From Cytobacillus pseudoceanisediminis (GTDB lineage: Bacteria > Bacillota > Bacilli > Bacillales > Cytobacillaceae): a DNA stretch of 64,000 nt. The first letter of the stretch is position 1. Each line of letters starts with the position of its first letter. Below the pieces are notes generated by a model. The model was not told where the DNA came from. It saw nothing but the letters and a program-made list of their open reading frames with translations, and did no database searches. The position numbers and the translations under genes were made by a program. The stretch covers positions 4,616,001 through 4,680,000 of the forward strand of contig NZ_CP097349.1 in the NCBI RefSeq assembly GCF_023516215.1, read 5' to 3'. Shown in pieces: positions 18,761 through 27,617 of this stretch.

Positions 18761-19441
18761 TTGAATACAAAGATCGTCATAATTGATGACCATCAATTAT
18801 TCAGAGAAGGGGTAAAACGCATTTTAGATTTCGAAAAGAGCTTTAATGTAGTGGCAGAAGGTGATGATGGCAGTGAAGCCATGGGCCTCGTAGAAGAGTA
18901 TGATCCAGATGTAATCATCATGGACATCAATATGCCGAACACAAACGGTGTGGAAGCGACCCGTCAGCTGATTAATAAATATCCAGAATCCAAGGTAATC
19001 ATTCTTTCCATCCATGACGATGAGAATTATGTAACGCACGCACTTAAAACAGGAGCAAGCGGATACCTTTTAAAAGAAATGGATGCAGATGCATTAGTCG
19101 AAGCTGTAAAGGTTGTCGCTGATGGAGGATCTTACTTACATCCGAAGGTGACACACAACCTGGTAAATGAATACCGCAGACTTGCAGCAGAAGGTACAGG
19201 GACCACATCTTATTCACAGGTGGAAATCCGCCGTCCGCTTCACTTGCTGACACGCCGTGAATGTGAAGTGCTTCAGCTCCTTGCTGATGGCAAAAGCAAC
19301 CGCGGAATTGGGGAAGCATTATACATAAGTGAAAAAACCGTTAAGAACCACGTAAGCAATATCCTGCAAAAAATGAATGTGAACGATCGTACTCAGGCAG
19401 TTGTCGTAGCGATCAAAAACGGCTGGGTAGAGGTGCGATAA
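18761..19441 (+). CDS. degU: Response regulator DegU
   Basis: NarL/FixJ-type DNA-binding response regulator, partner of DegS. The product has 226 residues. The receiver domain has the acidic pair near Asp9/Asp10, phosphoacceptor Asp55 in [10 protein letters not shown], and a Lys in [10 protein letters not shown]. The C-terminal LuxR-type helix-turn-helix begins [21 protein letters not shown] and contains [13 protein letters not shown]. Start is TTG 18761 behind GGGAGG. A terminator follows. Confidence 0.96.
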   Translation: MNTKIVIIDDHQLFREGVKRILDFEKSFNVVAEGDDGSEAMGLVEEYDPDVIIMDINMPNTNGVEATRQLINKYPESKVIILSIHDDENYVTHALKTGASGYLLKEMDADALVEAVKVVADGGSYLHPKVTHNLVNEYRRLAAEGTGTTSYSQVEIRRPLHLLTRRECEVLQLLADGKSNRGIGEALYISEKTVKNHVSNILQKMNVNDRTQAVVVAIKNGWVEVR

Positions 19442-19452
19442 TATTATTGAGA

Positions 19453-19486
19453 GAAAAAGTCCTTTTAATAGGGCTTTTTCTTTTTT
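19453..19486 (+). terminator. degU terminator
   Basis: Stem GAAAAAGTCC/GGGCTTTTTC with a T-rich tail. Confidence 0.8.
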
Positions 19487-19626
19487 ATTTTTACCTATTC
19501 TCTATAATATAAGGTTATCCTCTATCTTTTTTTGTCTAAAAAGAAAGTTTTTCCTCTATTTTATGATAGCGGAAATAGCAGGTAAATTAAAGGTATTTAT
19601 ACACTTTTTTTGAAATATTAACCAAA

Positions 19627-19665
19627 AATAATCACGCAGGAAGTTACCACCTCTGCGTGATTATT
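19627..19665. terminator. Terminator of the minus-strand ORF
   Basis: Perfect 13-bp stem AATAATCACGCAG with its complement and a T/A-rich tail, overlapping the stop codon of the ORF at 19661-19939. Confidence 0.75.
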
Positions 19666-19939
19666 TTATAAGTGCGGCTGCAGCTGTTTGAAAGATAGGT
19701 TTTGTATTGGAAGATCTCTTTTTTGCTTGATTCACTAAATAAACAAGCTTCTCGATTTCCTTTGGAGGCAAACTGTCTATGAGCCAGGAAGCAAGTTCAG
19801 GTCCGCTGATTGAATGGTCAATATTTGGAACTTTAATGTGCTTAAATTTACTTAATTCATTATTAAGCATTTGATGAAGAGTATCTGTGCTGTATCTATT
19901 GGAAGTGGGGCTATTTGTGGAAGAAGTGTTTTTAATCAA
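19661..19939 (-). CDS. Hypothetical protein, 92 residues
   Basis: I do not recognise this protein. It lies on the opposite strand between degU and degV, where B. subtilis has no gene. The start is a TTG with an AAAGGAG site about 10 bases upstream, and a strong terminator follows, both supporting a real gene. The N-terminal 20 residues are Ser/Thr/Asn-rich; the rest looks helical, with ELASWLIDSLPPKEIEKLVY as its most ordered part. No signal peptide or membrane segment is evident. In the degSU/degV neighbourhood a regulatory role is possible but unsupported. Confidence 0.6.
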   Translation of the reverse strand: MIKNTSSTNSPTSNRYSTDTLHQMLNNELSKFKHIKVPNIDHSISGPELASWLIDSLPPKEIEKLVYLVNQAKKRSSNTKPIFQTAAAALIK

Positions 19940-20160
19940 TGTGTTACAGCTCCTTTACAAAATAAAGACACAAAAAGCATTTTATCATATGCCTGGCAAA
20001 GATTTGAAGGTAAAAATATACCAGGTCTTAAAAGTAGGTATAATGGAGCACAGCATTATTTAATCTCCTGCTCTATAACTTAATGCAATTTCCCCGCTAT
20101 CATATAAAATGGAACATGAACATACAGTAGAGAAAAAAGATAAGGATGGTAACTCTATTT

Positions 20161-21000
20161 ATGAAAACGGCTGTTGTAACGGATAGTACAGCATACATTC
20201 CTAAGGATTTAAGAGAAAAGTTAAATATACATATGATTCCGCTTAGTGTTATTTTTGGCAGTGAGACGTACCGGGAAGAAGTGGAAATTACGGCTGCAGA
20301 CTTTTATGAAGAAGTGAAGCATAAAGATCTTCCGACTACTTCGCAGCCTCCTGTGGGTGAGTTTGCCGAGCTGTTTGAGAAATTAGCGAAAGAGTATGAT
20401 GCGGTGATTTCGATTCATCTGTCAAGCGGCATCAGCGGTACGTTCCAGGGGGCAGTTACTGCCGGGAGCATGGTTGATGGGATTCAGGTTTTTCCATTTG
20501 ATTCGGAAATCAGCTGTATGGTGCAGGGGTTTTATGTGATTGAAGCTGCAGAGCTTGCTGCTGCCGGTAAGGGTCCACAGGAGATCGTTGAACGTCTTGA
20601 GGAGATGAAGAAAAGCATTCGTGCCTATTTCATGGTGGATGACTTATCACATCTTCAGCGAGGAGGCCGCTTGTCCAGTGCACAGGCATTGATCGGCAGC
20701 CTACTCCAGGTGAAGCCGCTGCTTCATTTTGAGGATAAGAAAATTGTTCCGTTTGAAAAGATTCGCACGCGCAAAAAAGCGATGAAGCGGATGGTTGATC
20801 TTTTCTGGGAAGACGTAAAAAGCGGGGAGCCATACCAGGCTGTTATTATTCATGCCAATCGCGAAGCAGAAGCCCGCGAGTGGAAGGCAGAGCTTGAAGC
20901 GGAATATCCTAATGTTGAGTTTATGATCAGCTATTTTGGTCCGGTCATTGGAACCCATCTAGGTGAAGGTGCTATGGGGTTTGGCTGGGTGAAGAAGTAG
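20161..21000 (+). CDS. degV: DegV family fatty-acid-binding protein
   Basis: Binds fatty acids and, as a FakB-type subunit, presents them to a fatty acid kinase for phosphorylation. The product has 279 residues. Family signatures: AVVTDSTAYIPKDL at the N-terminus, TTSQPPVGEFAELF, SIHLSSGISGTFQGA, DDLSHLQRGGRLSSAQALIG and the C-terminal GPVIGTHLGEGAMGFGW. ATG 20161 is preferred to 20146 because the product then matches the family start and AAGGA at 20142-20146 can serve as ribosome binding site. It is in the conserved yvyE-degSU-degV-comF order. Confidence 0.93.
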   Translation: MKTAVVTDSTAYIPKDLREKLNIHMIPLSVIFGSETYREEVEITAADFYEEVKHKDLPTTSQPPVGEFAELFEKLAKEYDAVISIHLSSGISGTFQGAVTAGSMVDGIQVFPFDSEISCMVQGFYVIEAAELAAAGKGPQEIVERLEEMKKSIRAYFMVDDLSHLQRGGRLSSAQALIGSLLQVKPLLHFEDKKIVPFEKIRTRKKAMKRMVDLFWEDVKSGEPYQAVIIHANREAEAREWKAELEAEYPNVEFMISYFGPVIGTHLGEGAMGFGWVKK

Positions 21001-21012
21001 GTTTTGTTTGAG

Positions 21013-21045
21013 TGCGCCATTCTTAAGGGTGGCGCAGATTTTTTT
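21013..21045 (+). terminator. degV terminator
   Basis: Stem TGCGCCA/TGGCGCA followed by a T7 run. Confidence 0.85.
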
Positions 21046-21073
21046 GGGAGGGGTGATGTGGATGTAAGGGTTT

Positions 21074-21184
21074 TGCAAATAGATCCAGGATTCCTGCAAA
21101 TAGAATGTTTAATTTTGCAAATAGCAGCCTAAATCTGCAAATAGATCGGAGAACTTGCAAATAGAACCGCAAACTTGCAAATAG
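21074..21184 (+). repeat. Six-copy array of a TGCAAATAG core with 20-21 bp period
   Basis: The 9-base core TGCAAATAG occurs exactly at 21074, 21095, 21116, 21136, 21156 and 21176. The steps are 21, 21, 20, 20 and 20 bases. The 11-12 bases between cores differ from unit to unit. The array lies between the degV terminator and comFA. The same core, opposite on the plus strand, forms a second array at 37700-37791. No function is known to me. Confidence 0.9.
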
Positions 21185-21217
21185 AGATACAAACTAATTA
21201 ATCAAGAGGTGACCTAA

Positions 21218-22704
21218 TTGAGATTTACCCCTAATATGACCCCCTATATAAACGATTTTCCTCCAGAAAGCCTCACGATATCCTCCATTGACACCATTCC
21301 GAAGCAGCCACTCAACGAAAACTATTCATATAACAAAGAACTCCAGCAAATCCTCTGCGGAAAACAGCTTCTATTCGAAAACTTACCGCATTCAATTGAA
21401 GAAATCCATCAGCACTTTGAAAATGGCTATATTTCTTACCGAAAAGGGATAATTAAGACCAAAAGCAAGATAGTTTGTGCCAGGTGCGGCAATAAAGATC
21501 GTTCACTGTTTGCAAGTTTTCCCTGTGCCCGATGCGGTGAGAAAGAATGTACCTACTGCCGGAAATGTATCATGATGGGACGGGTCAGTGAGTGCACTCC
21601 TCTGATTGGATGGTGCGGACCTGAGCACGTTCGGGAGCTAGCTGAACATCCCCTGATATGGGCAGGCAACCTTTCACCCGGGCAACAAATTGCCTCTGAC
21701 CAGGTAAAGCAGGCTGTAATCGAAAGCAAGGAATTCCTCGTCTGGGCTGTCTGCGGAGCAGGAAAAACAGAAGTTCTATTTGAAGGAATCAATGCTGCCC
21801 TTGCCTCTGGAAAAAGAATCTGCATTGCTACTCCGAGAACAGATGTTGTACTTGAGCTTGGTCCGCGGCTAAAAGCAGTTTTCCCCGGTATTCAGGTGGC
21901 TGTCCTTTACGGCGGCAGTGAAGGCCGCCACCTTCAAGCTCCTTTGACCATCGCCACCACCCATCAGCTCCTCCGCTATTATAAAGCTTTTGACACCGTA
22001 ATCCTTGATGAAGTGGATGCCTTTCCTTATACGGCAGACGAAACCCTGCAGTATGCCGTCCGCCAATCCCGGAAAGAAACCTCCTCTATGATCTATTTAA
22101 CTGCCACCCCCAGTCAAAAATGGCAAAATGAATGCCGCAGCGGAAAAAGAAACTTTGTCACTATCCCGGCTAGATATCATCGTCATCCATTGCCTATACC
22201 GGCTTTCAAATGGTGCGGAAATTGGGAGAAATCACTAAAAAAAGACAAACTCCCGTCTGCAGTTACCCAATGGATCAAGAAGAGGCACGACAACCGGAAG
22301 CAGTTCCTGCTCTTCCTTCCAAAAATCGATAAAATGGAAAAAGTCCTCACCATCCTTCGTAAAACCTATCCTAAAATCCAAGCTGTCCACGCGGAAGACC
22401 CCGATCGAAAAGACAAAGTCCAAATGATGCGCAATAAAGAGATCCCCATGTTACTCACAACGACCATCCTGGAAAGAGGGGTTACCTTCCCTAATATTGA
22501 TGTAGCAGTATTTGGAGCAGAAGACCGTATTTTTACCGAAAGCGCTCTTGTTCAAATTGCCGGCCGTGTTGGAAGAAGCTCTGAATACCCGAAAGGAGAA
22601 ATCACCTTTTTCACTACGGCAAAACCGAAAGCATGGTCAATGCGCAAAAACAAATACTCAAAATGAACACTGAAGCCAAAAAGAAAGGACTGATCGACCA
22701 TTAA
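21218..22704 (+). CDS. comFA: ComFA, ATP-dependent DNA translocase of competence (apparent frameshift)
   Basis: DEAD-box-like helicase of the DNA uptake machinery that helps drive single-stranded DNA into the cytoplasm. The N-terminus holds a zinc-binding region with several CxxC pairs (CARCGNK, CARCGEKEC, YCRKC). Then come Walker A VCGAGKTEVL, Walker B VILDEVDAFPY, motif III TATPSQKW, and the helicase C domain with LTTTILERGVTFPNIDV and QIAGRVGRS. The frame ends early at 22666; one more A in A4 at 22621-22624 restores AKTESMVNAQKQILKMN and a natural end at 22702-22704 overlapping comFC. Start is TTG 21218 behind AGAGGTGA. comFB is absent. Confidence 0.92.
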
Positions 22705-23398
22705 CTGCTTAATATGCCATGAAGAAATCCTTTCAGCTGTCAGCTGGACAACTCTCTGGTCGCGGCCAAAAGAAAATCATTTATGCCAATGCTGCACCGA
22801 TAAACTCCCATTTATCAATGGCGATACTTGCAGTAAATGCAGCCGGCCCTTCAGTAACTTAGATCCTCAATTTCGAAAAGGGAACCTTTGCGCAGATTGT
22901 CTAAGGTGGAACGGGGATCCAGAATGGTCAGGGCAGCTTCTGAAAAACAATTCCCTTTTTATATACGATGACTTTCTGAAAGAAACTATAGCCCGCTATA
23001 AGTTCCGGGGCGACTATATTTTGTCGAGAGCTTTTTCTCCTATCATTAGGGAAAAGCTGAGTAGCGTGGAATTCGACTATCTCGTCCCAATCCCTCTAAG
23101 TCCCCAAAGGATTTATGAACGAGGCTTCAATCAGTCTGCAGCACTCATCCATGAGGCAGGCTTTACCGTGACGGAACCGCTGCAGCGAATTCACTCAGAA
23201 AAGCAATCTAAGAAATCGCGAATGGACCGAATTCATTCGCACCAGGTCTTCCAGCTGCAAAATCTCAATATCAAGAATAAAAAAATTATCCTAATTGACG
23301 ATATCTATACTACCGGCTCAACTCTATATCATGCAGCGAAAGTTCTTAAAGCAGGGGGTGCTGCTTCAGTCTGCTCGGTTACATTAGCAAGAGGATAA
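22700..23398 (+). CDS. comFC: ComFC, phosphoribosyltransferase-like competence protein
   Basis: Needed for DNA uptake/transformation. The product has ~232 residues: an N-terminal zinc-ribbon region (NCLICHEE, CQCC, CSKCSRP, CADCLRW) and a C-terminal PRTase-like domain with VPIPLSPQRIYERGFNQSA and IILIDDIYTTGSTLYH. The frame is closed upstream by TGA at 22691. The only family-consistent start is ATT at 22700, giving (M)NCLICHEE, with AAAGGA about ten bases before it. The ATT overlaps the restored comFA stop as ATTAA, the arrangement of a translationally coupled pair. No ATG, GTG or TTG is available before the first zinc ribbon. Confidence 0.88.
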   Translation: MNCLICHEEILSAVSWTTLWSRPKENHLCQCCTDKLPFINGDTCSKCSRPFSNLDPQFRKGNLCADCLRWNGDPEWSGQLLKNNSLFIYDDFLKETIARYKFRGDYILSRAFSPIIREKLSSVEFDYLVPIPLSPQRIYERGFNQSAALIHEAGFTVTEPLQRIHSEKQSKKSRMDRIHSHQVFQLQNLNIKNKKIILIDDIYTTGSTLYHAAKVLKAGGAASVCSVTLARG

Positions 23399-23476
23399 TG
23401 GATGGAATTAATTACAAGTTGATGTTTTTGATCTGGATAGTTATTAGGAAAATAATCCTATGTTAAAATATTCTAA

Positions 23477-23557
23477 TCCAGGGCAAATTTTACGAAAGTA
23501 AAAGACGCAAAGCTGCGGGCCTAAAGCAGGTTTCTGCCATGGCAGCCGGGCTGCACA
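23477..23557 (+). promoter_or_regulatory. Cyclic-di-GMP-I (GEMM-I) riboswitch
   Basis: The aptamer consensus is clear: GGGCAAA at 23481-23487, a stem TTTTAC/GTAAAA closed by a GAAA tetraloop (23494-23497), then GACGCAAAGC at 23504-23513, CCTAA at 23520-23524, and ATGGCAGCCGGG at 23539-23550. This is the GEMM-I layout with tetraloop and receptor. It ends ~50 bases before the GTG start of the GGDEF/EAL/PilZ gene. A T6 run at 23582-23587 lies between aptamer and ribosome binding site; I could not fix the on/off sense. Confidence 0.93.
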
Positions 23558-23607
23558 GAAGAAGAACTATTTTCGTTTGCCTTTTTTATTGGAAAGGATG
23601 TTTTGAA

Positions 23608-26192
23608 GTGGACGAAATAAACTCACAGGATGGTGAAAACACCACTAAAGATACTGCTGAATATAACAGTCAGCAATTGGAATTGACGAAAATAAAAAAT
23701 AACCTGAACCAGGCTCAGAAGATCGCAAATATTGGGAGCCTGGAGTACGATATTGAAAACGATAGAGGGTTTTGGTCAGATCAGCTGTTCCGGATATTTG
23801 GGCTAAAGCCTCAAAAAGGTTTTTTCCGGACTACAAAATGTATTTGAGTTATCTGCATCCAGACGACCGGCCGGCTTTTGAAAATCAGTTTACTCGACTG
23901 TTAGAGGAAAAGGACAGTGTGGATCTGATATGCCGGATCATTAGGCAGGATGGAGAGGAACGGTATATTCATCATCGTGCGGACTATTTTGCAGGAGAAA
24001 GCGGATCACCGAAAATCGTTGCAACGATTCAGGATATAACTGAAAAAAGGCGCATGGAAGAGAAGCTCTATGAAAACGAGCGGAAAATAGGACAAATCTA
24101 TGAAAATCTTGATGTTGGCATTTATTCCGCCGATTTAATAGAAAGAAAGGTATTTCATTTCTCAAGGGGAGTGGAAGGCATTTTCGGGTACACAGCCAGT
24201 GAGCTGATTGACAATTTCGATTTATGGGACGAAGTGATCCATCCAGACGACCTGCAAAGTCTGGAAGCCAATCGGGTAAATCTTATTCATGGGAAGAGCG
24301 TTCGCTGCCAATATCGTATCTTCCATAAATCCGGTGAGCTTAGATGGGTGAATGATCATAGTATCCCCTATTTAGATGAAAGGGGCGAACTTATCCGGGT
24401 TGATGGCTTTGTAACAGATATAACAGAACAAAAATGGCTTGAAAAGAGAATGAGGCGTATGGCATTTTATGATCATTTGACCGATCTGCCGAACCGCCGG
24501 TACTTTGATCAGAAGCTGCAGAGCCTTATTGAAGACGATGAACAACAGAATTTCGCTGTCTTGTTCTTTGATCTGGAACGGTTAAAGCAGATTAATGATA
24601 CCTTTGGACATTCCTCAGGAGATGAACTTCTTAGGCTTGTTTCACATAGAATTAAGGAGAAGCTAAATTCAGTCTGTTTTTCAGCAAGAATTTCCGGTGA
24701 TCAATTTGCAGTTATAATGGAATATATCCAGGAAAAGGAGGATCCTGCGCAATTAGCAGATTCCATTAATCAAATTTTCTCTGAACCATTCCACATCGAC
24801 AGCTTTGAGCTTAATATTACCCCTTCTATAGGCATTAGTTTATATCCGGATAATGGAAGAACAGCTGATGAATTAGTCAGAAATACGGAATCTTCCCTGT
24901 ACCATGCCAAGCAGAAAGGGAATAATAGATTCCAGGTTTACCATCCTTCCATGGATATTGAATCTTATAAGCTTTTTACCCTTGAACAGGATATGAGAAA
25001 AGCCATTCAAAATGATGAATTTTTTCTTGAATACCAGCCAAGAGTTGATACGAAGACCGGCAAAATAGTAAGTGCCGAAGCTTTACTAAGGTGGAATCAT
25101 CCGGAATGGGGCAGAGTTTCGCCGCTGGAGTTTATAACAGTGGCAGAGGAAACCGGTTTAATCATAAATATAGGTGAATATGTGCTAAGGAAAGTATGCA
25201 GCCAGATTTATTCCTGGAAGGAAAAAGGGTTATCGATTGTTCCGATATCCGTAAATATCTCTCCGCTGAGCTTCTTGAAAAGTTGTCTTGTTTCCACTAT
25301 AAAAAAAGCATTGGATGAGAGTCACCTCGATGCGTCACTAATTGAAATTGAATTGACGGAATCTTCCCTAATCAATTACTCAGAGAACGTCATTTCAGTG
25401 CTTAAAGAATTGGGTTCAATGGGAGTGAAGATTGCACTGGATGACTTTGGGACCGGGTATTCCTCCATCACACAGCTGAAAAATTATAAATTTGATGTTT
25501 TAAAGATTGATAAAACGTTTATCCAAGCAATGGATAAAAACGCGGAAGATGCAATCATTACGGCCAATCTGATTCAGCTTGCCCATGGGCTGAATATGAA
25601 GGTGGTAGCAGAAGGCGTAGAGACTTTTGAACAATTCTATTCTTTAAGGAAGAATGAGTGTGATCAAATACAGGGATATCTTTTCAGTAAGCCGCTTCCG
25701 CCTTCCGCTTTCGAGCAGAAACTCTTAATTGGCACCCTGAAGCCGCAGAATATCAAGGAAGACAATGTGTTCAAAGGTTTGCGCAAGTATGTCCGGGTCG
25801 AGTTTCCCTATCCGCTGGAGGCAGAGATGACCATCTTAGAGCTTAACGGCAAGCCTGTCAAAATGGGCAGCACGAAAATCCTGATTGAAGATATGAGTGC
25901 AGGCGGAGTTAAATTTGTTTCGAAGATGAAACTCCCTGTGAGGAAAGATATCATTCTATTAATTGAAACCAAGCTTTTAGGAGAGGTTCTTTCCTTTACT
26001 GGGACGATTGTCCGAAAAGATGAAATATCAGATGCTCTGACTAATTATGGATTTCAATTTATTATCGAAGAGGGACCGAGAGCTGAATTGGCGGCGATGC
26101 TTGATATTCTGCAAAGTCAGCTCGAGCAGAACCGCTCTGTTCCCGAATCCCGATTCATAGAAACAGCCAGCAGTCTGCTGTATTTCGAATAA
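23608..26192 (+). CDS. PAS-PAS-GGDEF(degenerate)-EAL-PilZ cyclic-di-GMP protein (apparent frameshift)
   Basis: About 861 residues. Order: short N-terminus, PAS 1 (NIGSLEYDIENDRGFWS), PAS 2 (IYENLDVGIYSADL onward), a GGDEF domain whose signature is SGDQF instead of GGDEF, a full EAL domain (SAEALLRWNHPEWG, DDFGTGYSSITQLKNYKFD, VVAEGVET), and a C-terminal PilZ domain (KYVRVEF and DMSAGGVKF). It is probably a phosphodiesterase, with the GGDEF part a regulator. The frame breaks at T6, 23820-23825; one more T restores QKGFFPDYKMYLSY. Start is GTG 23608 behind GGAAAGGA; an upstream ATG at 23539 lies inside the riboswitch. It directly precedes the flagellar genes. Confidence 0.9.
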
Positions 26193-26262
26193 TTTTTTCC
26201 TATAATAATCCTATTCTTCGAGCTATAATAATTTCATCACAAACTGAGAGAGGAAGAATCAT

Positions 26263-26694
26263 ATGGCTGAGTTATCCAACTGCCCGAAATGTGATGCCAT
26301 TTTTGTCAAAAACCAGTTCCGCGATGTCTGCCAGGATTGCTGGAAGGAAGAAGAAAAGGCCTATGAGACGGTTTACCAGTTCATCCGGAAGAGGGAAAAC
26401 AGGACAGCGAAGATGATGGAGGTTGTCGAGGCGACCGAAGTCGAAGAAGAACTCATCATAAAGTTCATTAAGACCGGCCGTTTGAAGCTAGCGCAATTTC
26501 CAAATTTAGGGTACCCTTGCGAGAAATGCGGGACAAGCATCCGGGAAGGCAAGCTATGCGGCAGCTGTGCGGGTGATCTGAGGAAAGATCTTCAGCAGTT
26601 TACCGCTGAGGAAGAACGAAGAAAAGAAGCAGTCCAAAGAGAAAAACACGGTACTTATTTTGCCGTCAATGAAAAAATTAATAGTCGTTTCTAA
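26263..26694 (+). CDS. yvyF: YvyF, flagellar operon zinc-ribbon protein
   Basis: Member of the small family found before flgM in Bacillus flagellar operons. The product has 143 residues with two Cys-pair clusters: CPKCDAIF...CQDCW at the N-terminus and CEKCGTSIREGKLCGSC near residue 90. Between them is a helical stretch resembling a DNA-binding or MerR-like fold. Molecular role unknown. A terminator overlapping its stop codon sets it apart from the sigma-D promoter of flgM. Confidence 0.85.
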   Translation: MAELSNCPKCDAIFVKNQFRDVCQDCWKEEEKAYETVYQFIRKRENRTAKMMEVVEATEVEEELIIKFIKTGRLKLAQFPNLGYPCEKCGTSIREGKLCGSCAGDLRKDLQQFTAEEERRKEAVQREKHGTYFAVNEKINSRF

Positions 26695-26723
26695 GCTATG
26701 TGACTTATTCGCATAGCTTTTTC
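26693..26723 (+). terminator. yvyF terminator
   Basis: AAGCTATG/CATAGCTT stem followed by T residues, overlapping the yvyF stop. Confidence 0.75.
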
Positions 26724-26767
26724 TATAGGCTTATAGATGTATTTTTTGCCAAACTTAAATTAACATT

Positions 26768-26794
26768 TAAACATACCGCCACATTAGCCGATAA
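26768..26794 (+). promoter_or_regulatory. Sigma-D promoter of flgM
   Basis: TAAA at 26768-26771, exactly 15 bases, then GCCGATAA at 26787-26794: the Bacillus sigma-D consensus. flgM starts 44 bases downstream, so the anti-sigma factor is under its own target's control. Confidence 0.88.
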
Positions 26795-26837
26795 TAGACT
26801 TAGGTTAAATCGACCGGAAAGAAAGTGAGGGGTACAC

Positions 26838-27104
26838 ATGAAAATCAATAACTTTGGTCCTTCAGGCGTGAACCCATACAAACGCCAAATGAATAAGCTT
26901 GAACATGCAGGAAAACCAGCCAGAACGGCATCAGATAAAATTGAAATCAGCTCTACTGCAAAGGAAATGCAGCAGGTATCCCAGCTAAGCGAAAACCGTA
27001 AAGCAAAAGTAGAAGAGCTTAAAATTCAGGTAGAGAACGGTACTTATAAAATTAATCCAAAAGAAGTGGCGAAAAGCATCGCTGATTTTTATACAAAAAA
27101 ATAA
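26838..27104 (+). CDS. flgM: Anti-sigma-D factor FlgM
   Basis: Binds and holds sigma-D inactive until the hook-basal body is complete. The product is 88 residues, normal length, with N-terminal MKINNFGPSGVNPYKRQMNK and the C-terminal binding region KVEELKIQVENGTYKINPKEVAKSI. First gene of the flgM-flgN-flgK-flgL run. Confidence 0.93.
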   Translation: MKINNFGPSGVNPYKRQMNKLEHAGKPARTASDKIEISSTAKEMQQVSQLSENRKAKVEELKIQVENGTYKINPKEVAKSIADFYTKK

Positions 27105-27119
27105 TGAGGAGGGATTGGC

Positions 27120-27599
27120 ATGTCAGCCGAAGCACTTACTGCAACGATGGAAAAACTGCTAAAGCTTCATAAAAGTCTATATGAACTCGCAGTTAAAAAG
27201 ACAGACATTATTAAGACCGGCGACATGGACGGCCTGAATCAGATGCTGAAGGATGAGCAGGCTCATATTGCGGCTATCAGCAGATTGGAAAACGAGCGGG
27301 AAAAGGCAGCAAATTCGATCGTACCCATGCTGGAAAGCCCTACAGTATCAGATTGTTTGAATATCCTCACGCAGCCTGATCGCCTCAAGCTGGAGGCCAT
27401 CACGAAGGAGCTTGCTGAGCTGGTATATGAACTGAAAGAGCAGAATTTCCTAAACCAGCAGCTTGTTCATCATTCCCTTCAGTTTATTAATGTATCTATG
27501 AATCTTTTACGGCCGCAGCCTGAATCGATGAATTACGGCCCGCCAGCCAATAAGAAATCGGAAAAGATGAATCCAGGAATTTTCAACTCGAAAGTGTAG
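27120..27599 (+). CDS. flgN: FlgN family hook-filament junction chaperone
   Basis: Export chaperone for FlgK and FlgL. The product has 159 residues and is nearly all helical. The position directly between flgM and flgK and a GAGGAGG site support it; FlgN sequences are poorly conserved, so context carries much of the call. Confidence 0.88.
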   Translation: MSAEALTATMEKLLKLHKSLYELAVKKTDIIKTGDMDGLNQMLKDEQAHIAAISRLENEREKAANSIVPMLESPTVSDCLNILTQPDRLKLEAITKELAELVYELKEQNFLNQQLVHHSLQFINVSMNLLRPQPESMNYGPPANKKSEKMNPGIFNSKV

Positions 27600-27617
27600 C
27601 AGAACGGAGGAACAAAC

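Noticed and set aside
21074-21184. CRISPR array
   Set aside because: Repeats are only 9-10 bases with 11-12 base spacers, without palindromic repeats, leader or cas genes.
21001-22704. comFB between comFA and comFC
   Set aside because: comFC overlaps the restored comFA end; there is no room for comFB.
23539-23607. ATG 23539 as start of the GGDEF/EAL gene
   Set aside because: It lies inside the c-di-GMP aptamer; GTG 23608 has its own ribosome binding site.
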